This document shows positions 1-6,600 of a DNA stretch of 7,608 nucleotides, in pieces. Source of the DNA: Chitinophagaceae bacterium (GTDB taxonomy: Bacteria; Bacteroidota; Bacteroidia; Chitinophagales; Chitinophagaceae); contig JAIEQT010000435.1 of the NCBI GenBank assembly GCA_019747455.1, positions 1-7,608 of the forward strand, written 5' to 3'. A model generated the notes under the pieces. The model did not search any database. It saw nothing but the letters and a program-made list of their open reading frames with translations, and was not told where the DNA came from. The translations under genes were made by a program, and so were the position numbers. Numbering within the stretch: the first letter of the stretch is position 1; each line of letters begins with the position of its first letter.

Positions 1-7
1 GTATCTC

Positions 8-1231
8 TTAGTCGCTCAACGCTTGTTCAAAATCACTCAGTAAGTCTGCTATATTCTCAATTCCTACACTAATTCTTATTAATCCATCTGTTATATCGTA
101 AGCCAGTCTTTCTTCTTTTGTAAGTCCTTTATGACTCATACTGGCAGGGTGCGAAACCAGTGTGTCGGGTGTACCGAATGAAATAGCTTTTACAGCAACT
201 TGTAAACGATCTACAAATGCTTGTCCGGCAGCTAAGCCCCCTTTTAATTCAACACTCATTAGCGCACCGGCATGTTTCATTTGTTTTATAGCAATAGCAT
301 AATCGGGGTGAGAAGATAAACCACAATAATTTACTTTTTCAATGGCAGGATGTTGCGCAAAAAAGTTAGCTATCCCTAAAGCATTATGGCAATGGCGCTC
401 CATACGAAGCTCCAATGTTTTTAAACCCTGTGTAAGTAAGAAAGCATCGAAAGGGTTACTATTACCACCTAATAGTACATGCCATTTCCAGATAGATCCA
501 TTCATTTTTTCAATATCTTTTCCTAATAGGATCCCTCCGATAGCCGTTCCATGTCCGTTTAAAAATTTAGTAGTGGAATGCATCACAAAATCGGCTCCCA
601 GTGCAAAGGGTTGTTGTAGGTAAGGCGTAGCGGCTGTATTATCAACGGATACCAGTTTGCCGAATTTTTTAGCTATCAGTGAAACTGCTTCTATATCAAT
701 ACAACGTAAGGTAGGATTGGATGGGGTTTCAATATGAATCAGTTGGATATGTTTATAGGTAGTAAGTGTATTTTCTAATAACGCCAAATCATGTAGATCT
801 ATGATGATGGGTTGAATACCTGTATGCTCCAGCACTTTATGTAAAAGCTCATGTGTTCCGCCGTATAGTGCTTTATGTGAAAGTACTGCATCACCTGCTT
901 TTAAGTTGCCTAAGAATAGGGTGGTAAGCGCTGCTTGTCCACTCGCATGTAATAATGCTTTTACTTTCAGTGGTGAGCCATCGGTATTGGTAACACCAAA
1001 TGTTTCTAATGCTGCGATCGTATTTTCTGCCGCTGTAAAAGAGGGGTTACCCCATCGGCTATAAATACGTGTTTTATCAGCCCCGGCAAAACGTTCACTG
1101 CCCTCTTCAGCGGTATCAAATGTAAAAGTAGAGCTTGCATATATAGGCACATGATGCGCATGATCGGCATGATCATGACCTGCTGCATGAATAGCAGTAG
1201 TGCCAATACCGTATAGTTTCCTTGCTTTCAT
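8..1231 (-). CDS. Cys/Met metabolism PLP-dependent enzyme (cystathionine gamma-synthase/gamma-lyase-like)
   Basis: This is a complete 407-residue cytoplasmic fold-type I PLP enzyme of the Cys/Met metabolism family, which makes or breaks C-S bonds in cystathionine, homocysteine or methionine. Visible motifs in order are YSRWGNP at 57-63 (cofactor-phosphate and neighbouring-subunit contacts), ASGQAAL at 96-102, the ring-stacking tyrosine Y123 in ALYGGT, ETPSNPT at 168-174, D197 in SVDNT (pyridine-nitrogen partner), STTKFLNGHG at 219-228 with the PLP-binding lysine K222, SHPASMSHKG at 360-369, and the carboxylate-binding arginine R387 in LIRISVGIE. The position that is cysteine in classical methionine gamma-lyase (LYGCT) is glycine 125 here, as in cystathionine gamma-synthase and gamma-lyase. 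Residues 15-27 are unusually histidine-rich. The length is normal for the family. The gene starts 25 nt after fabH and is probably the last gene of that transcript within the window. The family is certain; the exact substrate is not. Confidence 0.93.
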   Translation of the reverse strand: MKARKLYGIGTTAIHAAGHDHADHAHHVPIYASSTFTFDTAEEGSERFAGADKTRIYSRWGNPSFTAAENTIAALETFGVTNTDGSPLKVKALLHASGQAALTTLFLGNLKAGDAVLSHKALYGGTHELLHKVLEHTGIQPIIIDLHDLALLENTLTTYKHIQLIHIETPSNPTLRCIDIEAVSLIAKKFGKLVSVDNTAATPYLQQPFALGADFVMHSTTKFLNGHGTAIGGILLGKDIEKMNGSIWKWHVLLGGNSNPFDAFLLTQGLKTLELRMERHCHNALGIANFFAQHPAIEKVNYCGLSSHPDYAIAIKQMKHAGALMSVELKGGLAAGQAFVDRLQVAVKAISFGTPDTLVSHPASMSHKGLTKEERLAYDITDGLIRISVGIENIADLLSDFEQALSD

Positions 1232-1256
1232 TATAGTATGAAGATAGGAAGAAGAA

Positions 1257-2246
1257 TCAATACCCCCACTTCACCCAGGTAGCGCCCCAGGTAAAGCCGC
1301 CGCCAAATGCGGCTAGAATAATATTGTCTCCTTTTTTAAGTTGATTTTGCCATTCCCATAAACACAATGGAATAGTAGCTGCTGTTGTATTTCCGTATCT
1401 GTTAATATTAATCATTACTTTTTCTTTTGGTAAGCCCATTCGGTTTGCGGTGGCATCAATGATGCGTAAGTTAGCTTGATGCGGCACAAGCCAGGCAATA
1501 TCATCTCCCGTTAAATTATTTCGCTCCAGCAATTCAGCACTAACATCGGCCATACCTTTTACCGCGAATTTGAAAACGGCTTGTCCTTCCTGGTAAGCAA
1601 AATGTTCCTTTGCTAAAACCGTTTCTACGGTTGCCGGTTTTACAGAACCACCCGCTTTCATGTGTAGATATTGTCGGCCACTGCCATCACTTTTTAATAT
1701 GCTGTCTTTAATACCAATATCTTCCGTGGTAGGTTCCAATAAAACGGCTCCGGCGCCATCTCCAAAAATGATACAGGTAGCACGATCGGTATAGTCGATA
1801 ATGGCACTCATTTTATCTACACCTACCACAATTACTTTTTTAAATCTGCCACTTTCAATATACATAGCGCCGGTAGTCAGTGCATATAAAAATCCACTAC
1901 ACGCAGCGCTCATATCATAGCCCCAGGCATTGGTGGCCCCAATTTTATCGGCGATAATATTAGCTGTTGCCGGGAATACCATATCGGGCGTTACGGTAGC
2001 ACAAATAATACAATCGATATCTGTTGCAGCCATTCCTTTTCTACGTAAAATTTCTTCAATGGCAGGAACAGCCATATCGCTACTGCCTTTGCCGGGTTCT
2101 CTTAAAATTCTTCTTTCTTCAATACCTGTTCTGGTACGTATCCATTCGTCGTTGGTATCAACCATTTTTTCTAAATCAAAATTGGTGAGTTTGGTTTCCG
2201 GAACATATCCGCCTACGGCGGTAATAGCAGCATTCAATTTTTGCAT
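1257..2246 (-). CDS. fabH: Beta-ketoacyl-ACP synthase III (FabH)
   Basis: FabH condenses an acyl-CoA primer (acetyl-CoA or branched acyl-CoA) with malonyl-ACP, the first step of type II fatty-acid synthesis in the cytoplasm. The 329-residue protein is slightly longer than the E. coli enzyme (317). It has the full thiolase-fold catalytic triad: C116 in [12 protein letters not shown]256 in WLVPHQAN and N286 in RYGNTTAA. The N-terminal block [16 protein letters not shown] (31-46) carries the CoA-adenine-binding tryptophan and arginine positions. The glycine-rich end [11 protein letters not shown] (312-322) is typical. The start at [17 protein letters not shown] fits family N-termini. The gene lies 4 nt downstream of the PIN toxin gene and 25 nt upstream of the PLP enzyme gene, so cotranscription is likely. 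I see no plsX, fabD or acp beside it, so this is not the usual fatty-acid cluster. Primer preference cannot be read from the sequence. Confidence 0.96.
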   Translation of the reverse strand: MQKLNAAITAVGGYVPETKLTNFDLEKMVDTNDEWIRTRTGIEERRILREPGKGSSDMAVPAIEEILRRKGMAATDIDCIICATVTPDMVFPATANIIADKIGATNAWGYDMSAACSGFLYALTTGAMYIESGRFKKVIVVGVDKMSAIIDYTDRATCIIFGDGAGAVLLEPTTEDIGIKDSILKSDGSGRQYLHMKAGGSVKPATVETVLAKEHFAYQEGQAVFKFAVKGMADVSAELLERNNLTGDDIAWLVPHQANLRIIDATANRMGLPKEKVMININRYGNTTAATIPLCLWEWQNQLKKGDNIILAAFGGGFTWGATWVKWGY

Positions 2247-2250
2247 GAGA

Positions 2251-2667
2251 TCAATAATTATAAGTATCTAAAAATTCTTTAGGGGTTTGAACTAAAACGG
2301 CCGACTTTTTAAAATGCTTTAGGTCGCGCGTAATTAAGCTAGTAAGATTTTTTATGTGGAGCGCACACTCATGTTGTATGGCATCTTCAAAATCAGGAAT
2401 ATCACTTTGTATAGCGTTCCGGATAATTTGCTCATTTACTTCGATAACTTTTGTAAGATTGAAAAGATCATTTAGTCTTAACCGAGCATTTGTTTTACCA
2501 AGTTGCTTTTCCAAGAAGTATCCAATTTGTCCATAGCTAAGTGCAGAAATATGTATCGTTAATTTCTTTTCAGCACTCAATTGAAAAATTTCTAAGGCGT
2601 TCTTATCAAAAGGAGATCTGGCCGTTAAGAAATCAAGAATAATATTGGTATCTAGAAAAATTTGCAT
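2251..2667 (-). CDS. PIN-domain toxin (VapC-like ribonuclease)
   Basis: This 138-residue protein is a single PIN domain, a Mg2+-dependent RNase fold that serves as the toxin of many type II toxin-antitoxin pairs. The N-terminus [14 protein letters not shown] gives the first metal-binding aspartate D6 and a second conserved aspartate D12. [11 protein letters not shown] (92-102) supplies the central acidic cluster with D92, E94 and D95. [12 protein letters not shown] (111-122) gives the C-terminal acidic residue D115, followed by the usual TPKEFL ending. The second acidic position of classical VapC, near residue 47, appears to be glutamine. The gene starts 5 nt after the antitoxin stop and ends 4 nt before fabH, so it is translationally close to both. 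The RNA target is unknown; family VapC enzymes cut tRNA or rRNA, but nothing here shows which. The protein looks intact rather than decayed. Confidence 0.9.
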   Translation of the reverse strand: MQIFLDTNIILDFLTARSPFDKNALEIFQLSAEKKLTIHISALSYGQIGYFLEKQLGKTNARLRLNDLFNLTKVIEVNEQIIRNAIQSDIPDFEDAIQHECALHIKNLTSLITRDLKHFKKSAVLVQTPKEFLDTYNY

Positions 2668-2672
2668 GGTGC

Positions 2673-2924
2673 TTAAGCATATTTATTTAAAATATGAGCA
2701 GCATAATCATCCTTGCCCGTTGCCAGTTCACTTTCTTTGATGCAACCATGCAATCTTTTTAAGACGGGTGATAAAGTGCGTTCGGTAGATTTTTTTGAAT
2801 CTTTCTTCAACCCCCTTAAATAACCTTCAATTAATTTAGATAAACTTTTACCTGATTCGCGTGCATACTCCTTTGCCTCTGCCACCACTTTTTCATCAAT
2901 GGATAATGTTAACTTGGTAGACAT
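2673..2924 (-). CDS. Antitoxin, DUF6364-type (ribbon-helix-helix-like)
   Basis: This 83-residue protein precedes the PIN toxin and is probably its antitoxin and an autorepressor. The N-terminus MSTKLTLSIDEKVVAEAKEYA, followed by a helix ending SLSKLIEGYL (27-36), has the strand-helix-helix layout of ribbon-helix-helix DNA-binding proteins and matches the Bacteroidota family I know as DUF6364. The C-terminal half (about 40-83), rich in Lys and Ser and then Leu, would be the toxin-binding segment, as is usual for such antitoxins; this part is inference. The ATG at 2924 is chosen because MSTKLTLSID matches family N-termini. The A-rich leader before it contains no Shine-Dalgarno motif. The start codon lies inside the left arm of a 12-bp inverted repeat, which suggests tight self-regulation. 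The order antitoxin then toxin is standard. Confidence 0.87.
   Translation of the reverse strand: MSTKLTLSIDEKVVAEAKEYARESGKSLSKLIEGYLRGLKKDSKKSTERTLSPVLKRLHGCIKESELATGKDDYAAHILNKYA
2678..2696 (-). other. Small AT-rich inverted repeat at the antitoxin/toxin junction
   Basis: CATATTT (2678-2684) and AAATATG (2690-2696) form a perfect 7-bp stem with a 5-nt loop in the last codons of the antitoxin gene, ending 11 nt before the toxin start. In the transcript it could modestly shield the toxin initiation region. The stem has only one G-C pair, and AT-rich DNA yields such pairs by chance, so a function is uncertain. Confidence 0.2.
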
Positions 2925-2953
2925 ACGTATCTTTTTTTTGTAAAGATACGTAT
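2923..2953. promoter_or_regulatory. Perfect inverted repeat, candidate antitoxin operator in the divergent spacer
   Basis: ATACGTATCTTT at 2923-2934 is exactly mirrored by AAAGATACGTAT at 2942-2953, with a 7-nt spacer. Each arm holds the self-palindrome ATACGTAT (2923-2930 and 2946-2953). Their centres are 23 bp apart, about two helical turns, as expected for two dimers of a ribbon-helix-helix repressor on one DNA face. The left arm includes two bases of the antitoxin start codon, so the RNA could also form a hairpin that hides the AUG. The operator role is inferred from position and symmetry. Confidence 0.65.
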
Positions 2954-2980
2954 TCCGTAGTTTATCCTTAATTTTAAACC
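2925..2980. promoter_or_regulatory. Divergent intergenic spacer (antitoxin operon / ruvA-sprA)
   Basis: This 56-nt spacer must hold or adjoin the promoters of both groups. On the plus strand TTTG at 2937-2940 followed 17 nt later by TAGTTTAT (2958-2965) weakly resembles the Bacteroidota -33/-7 pair (TTTG and TAnnTTTG), with imperfect match and spacing. On the minus strand TATCTTTA (complement of 2942-2949) resembles the -7 box, but no convincing -33 box precedes it. Both candidates overlap or abut the inverted repeat. Neither promoter call is firm. No Shine-Dalgarno site precedes ruvA, as is normal in this phylum. Confidence 0.35.
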
Positions 2981-3565
2981 ATGATTGGATTTTTAAGAGG
3001 ACAATTTGCCGCTAAAACCCCCGCCCGGGTTATTATGGACGTGAATGGCGTAGGCTATGAAGTAAATATTAGCTTACATACTTATTCAGCCATAGCCAAT
3101 TTGGAGGGTGGACAGCTTTTTACGTACCTACACATTACCGAAAATGCGCAGAGTCTTTTTGGCTTTGCCGATATATCAGAAAAAGAGCTTTTTTTACATT
3201 TAATCAGTGTTTCGGGGGTAGGTGCTTCTACAGCCCGTATGATGCTTTCAGGAATGCATCCGGATGAAATCGTGAAAGCCATTGTACAAGGCAACACCAA
3301 ACAATTAGAAGGTATCAAAGGAATAGGTAAAAAATCGGCCGAACGCCTTATTGTTGAACTAAGGGATAAATTGGCAAAAGTTACAGAATCTACCATCTTA
3401 CCGGGATTTACAGCCGGAACGGTGAATACAGATGCCATAAATGCCTTAATTTCATTAGGAATTGGGAAAGCCATGGCCGAACAAGGTGTTAAAAAAGCGA
3501 CAGCTGTATTACCTTTATCAGCCACTGTAGAAGATATTATAAAACATGCACTCAAAAACTTATAG
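2981..3565 (+). CDS. ruvA: Holliday junction branch migration protein RuvA
   Basis: RuvA binds four-way DNA junctions as a tetramer and loads the RuvB motor for branch migration during recombinational repair. The 194-residue protein has normal length and all three domains. The N-terminal OB-fold (about 1-64) begins MIGFLRGQ and contains VNGVGYEVNI. The middle domain carries two helix-hairpin-helix motifs, SVSGVGASTA (76-85) and GIKGIGKKSAERL (111-123), which grip the DNA backbone. After a linker (about 132-147), the C-terminal RuvB-binding helical domain reads TDAINALISLGI onward. The ATG at 2981 gives the canonical N-terminus. The gene is transcribed divergently from the toxin-antitoxin operon and is followed after 38 nt by sprA. 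I recall this ruvA-sprA order from other Bacteroidota. No ruvB or ruvC is present in the window. Confidence 0.97.
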   Translation: MIGFLRGQFAAKTPARVIMDVNGVGYEVNISLHTYSAIANLEGGQLFTYLHITENAQSLFGFADISEKELFLHLISVSGVGASTARMMLSGMHPDEIVKAIVQGNTKQLEGIKGIGKKSAERLIVELRDKLAKVTESTILPGFTAGTVNTDAINALISLGIGKAMAEQGVKKATAVLPLSATVEDIIKHALKNL

Positions 3566-3603
3566 CCCCTGATCTGATCTATACTTAACCAAGCAAGCTT
3601 TTT
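3566..3603 (+). other. ruvA-sprA intergenic gap
   Basis: These 38 nt have no ATG in any forward frame, no Shine-Dalgarno motif and no convincing terminator hairpin. They contain the short tandem CTGATCTGATCT (3569-3580), and a run of seven T (3599-3605) extends into the TTG start codon of sprA. Lack of a terminator suggests that ruvA and sprA share a transcript. Confidence 0.5.
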
Positions 3604-3666
3604 TTGAAAGCACACTGCCATTATTTATTTCTTATTCTACTTTTTACACTCGCCACTGCTGAGGCA
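3604..3666 (+). other. Sec signal peptide of SprA
   Basis: Residues 1-21, reading the TTG as Met, have a short basic N-region (K2, His at 4 and 6), a hydrophobic core LFLILLFTLA (8-17), and an AEA motif with cleavage likely before Q22. This matches a protein that must cross the inner membrane before inserting in the outer membrane. It also supports the TTG start, because any later in-frame ATG would remove the signal peptide. Confidence 0.75.
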
Positions 3667-6600
3667 CAAGAGCGGCGTGATAGCTTGCGCTTTCCCATAA
3701 ATGATAGACGCGGAGATATTTTTTCAAGTAATAGTAAAAATCCTTTCGATCTTAGAGATACCTCACTGATTAAACAAAAGATCGAATACGATCCCAAAAC
3801 AAAGAGCTATTATGTAGTAGAGAAAATTGGTAATAGTTTCTATCGCAAACCTGTTTCTATTTCTTTTGAAGAATTTCAACGCTTACAAGCGCAGCGAGCA
3901 GAAACAGATTATTTTAAAAAAAGAGCAGAGGCTTTAACGCAGTTAAATAAAAAAACAGCCAGGCCACCGATGCGCGCCTACGACAAATTATTTGATCGCA
4001 TATTCGGCTTAACAGGTAATAATTTAAAAGTAGATATTCGTCCGAGTGGTGAAGTGAATATTTTAGCAGGTTATCAAGGACAGAATATTAAAAATCCAAC
4101 ACTACCTGAAAGGGCAAGAAGAAATGGCGGCTTCGATTTTGATATGAATGCCAATTTGAATCTGAATGCCAATATTGGTGATAAACTTCGTTTTCCGATT
4201 AATTATAATACGCTCACCAACTTAGGTTTTGATAATCAGCTAAAACTCGATTATAAGGGTATGGATGATGAAATTATCAAGAGCATTGAAGCAGGGAATA
4301 TTTCATTTCAGTCGCGTGGTACCTTATTGCCTAGTACACAAAATTTATTTGGGGTAAAAACACAATTACAATTCGGGAAAGTATTTGTAACCGGTGCTAT
4401 TGCTAACCAACGTTCTGCCAGACAAACGGTTTCTCTGCAAGGAGGTGCCGCTGCTCAGTCTTTTCAAAAAAGATTAGATGACTATGAAGAGAATCGACAT
4501 TTTTTATTAGGTAATTATTTCAGAGCCAACTTTAATAAAACTATGCGCAATTTGCCGGTGGTAAACTCGCAAGTACAAATTCAACGTATGGAAGTGTGGG
4601 TTACGAACAAAACCGGTGCTACCACTGATGCCAGAGATATTGTTGGTTTTATGGATATAGGCGAGAGCCAGCCATTCAACCCCATTATTCAATCTAATAA
4701 CAGCGGAGAGCTGCCTGCCAATAATGCCAATAATCTATACGCTTCATTAGCCAATGACCCCAATGCCCGAAACCCTGCATTGATCAATAGTATTTTAAAT
4801 GGCAGAGGATTAAGGCCGGTAGATGATTATGAAAAAACTTTTGCTCGTAAGTTAAGTACGAATGAATATTATTTTAATCCGCAAGCGGGTTTTTTATCAG
4901 TAAATACACAATTACAGGCCGATGAAGTATTAGCTGTAGCATTTCAATACACGTATAATGGAAAAGTATTTCAAGTTGGTGAGTTCTCGCAAGATGTAGC
5001 ACTCGACTCTTCCAAAGGCGTTCAGAAAGTTTTGTTTTTGAAATTATTGAAAGCCACTTCGCAACGGGTTAATTTGCCTATTTGGGGTTGGATGATGAAG
5101 AATGTATACTCATTAGATGTTTTCGGGGGTATATCGAGAGATGATTTTAAATTGAATGTTTTATATGAGGAACCCAGCGGGGGTTTAAAAAGATTTTTGC
5201 CGGAAACCAATCAGGCTGCTAACGGGCAACCACTATTGCGCATCTTAAACTTAGATCGGTTAAATAATAGAAACGATCCGCAACCCGATGGAGTATTCGA
5301 CTACATTGAAGGATTTACTATTCTACCTCAAACAGGTAGGATCGTATTTCCGGTGCTGGAACCTTTTGGTAGAGATCTGGATTCACTGGCTTTTACAGGA
5401 TTACCCACTGCTACAAAAGAAAAATATTTATACAAGCAACTGTACGATTCTATCAAAGCTATCGCTCAAACCTTCGCTAATGTTAACCGATTTATTATGC
5501 AGGGGCAGGTAAGAAGCACAGGCGGCGGGTCAGAAATTTATTTGAATACATTTAATATTCCGCAAGGATCGGTGTCTGTAACAGCGGGCGGACAAATACT
5601 GCGCGAAGGTTCGGATTATGTGGTAGACTATAATTTAGGGACAGTGAAAATTTTGAATCAAGGTATTTTGAGTTCGAATGTTCCGGTGAAGGTTTCTTTT
5701 GAAAATAATATTGGCTTTGGGGTACAACAACGTGGCTTCGCTGCATTGCGGGTAGATTATTTAGCTAGTAAGAAACTTACATTAGGTGCTGCTGTTATGC
5801 GGTTAGGAGAAAGACCGTTCTTTACTAAAATGGGTTATGGCGACGATCCTATTCGAAACACCATGTATGGTTTTGATTTCAATTACAAATCGGAATTACC
5901 CTCTCTTACCCGTTTGTTGAATAAATTACCTTTCTATGCTACTAAGGCAAAATCTTCAATCAATGCTTATGGAGAAGCTGCCTATTTAAAACCGGGTCAC
6001 CCACCTCAAATAGGTAAAGCAGAACAAGGATTAATTTATATTGATGATTTTGAAGGAACAAGAGCTACCATTGATCTGCGTTTCCCCTTTGTATCATGGG
6101 CCTTAGCGTCTACACCACAAGGTGTTGCTAAATTTCCTGAAGCAACGCTTACAGATTCTATTGATTATAATAGAAATCGGGCAAAGATGGCTTGGTATAA
6201 TATTGAACCAAACCTGCAAGACAAGAATAGTCCGAATAATCCGTTACGCAGAAATCTTGCCGAACTAAGTGATCCGCGAGTACGACAGGTATTTACCAAT
6301 GAATTATTTCCGCAACGAACCACCAATATCACTGATGTACAAACAGCCACATTTGATTTGGCTTTTTATCCGAGAGAAAAAGGCCCGTATAATTTTGAAA
6401 CCAATCCTTCGCAGATAAATGCTACAGGTCGTTTAAGTAACCCTACTGCCAGATGGGGAGGTATTATGCGTGCCATTGATCAAACCGATTTTGAAACTAA
6501 TAATATTGAGTTTGTAGAATTCTGGATGCAGAATCCTTTTATCATGACGCCCGGAAGTGCGGGAGGTAAAATGGTGTTGAACTTCGGAAATATTAGTGAA

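Noticed and set aside
342..623. A 93-codon plus-strand frame inside the PLP enzyme gene
   Set aside because: It is antisense to the conserved PLP-lysine region and has Cys/Pro-rich noncoding composition with no motif.
1930..2271. A 113-codon plus-strand frame with hydrophobic stretches opposite fabH
   Set aside because: It mirrors the conserved FabH N-terminal half. The apparent hydrophobicity comes from the complementary codons, not from a membrane protein.
3569..3580. Short tandem CTGATCTGATCT after ruvA
   Set aside because: Just over two copies of a 5-mer is too short to call a repeat element or an attachment site.
3591..3609. Possible terminator between ruvA and sprA (AAGCAAGCTT followed by T run)
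   Set aside because: The complementary AAGC and GCTT overlap too closely to form a stem with a loop, so there is no real hairpin before the T run.
3082..3621. A 179-codon open frame on the minus strand opposite ruvA
   Set aside because: It lies almost wholly antisense to a clear RuvA, its translation is rich in Ser, Pro and Cys with no recognisable motif, and it would cross the ruvA-sprA junction. It is a shadow frame.
4147..4173. Alternating Asn pattern (NANLNLNAN) in SprA
   Set aside because: Alternation is expected of a beta-strand in this protein and fits surrounding SprA family sequence; it is not a separate repeat element.
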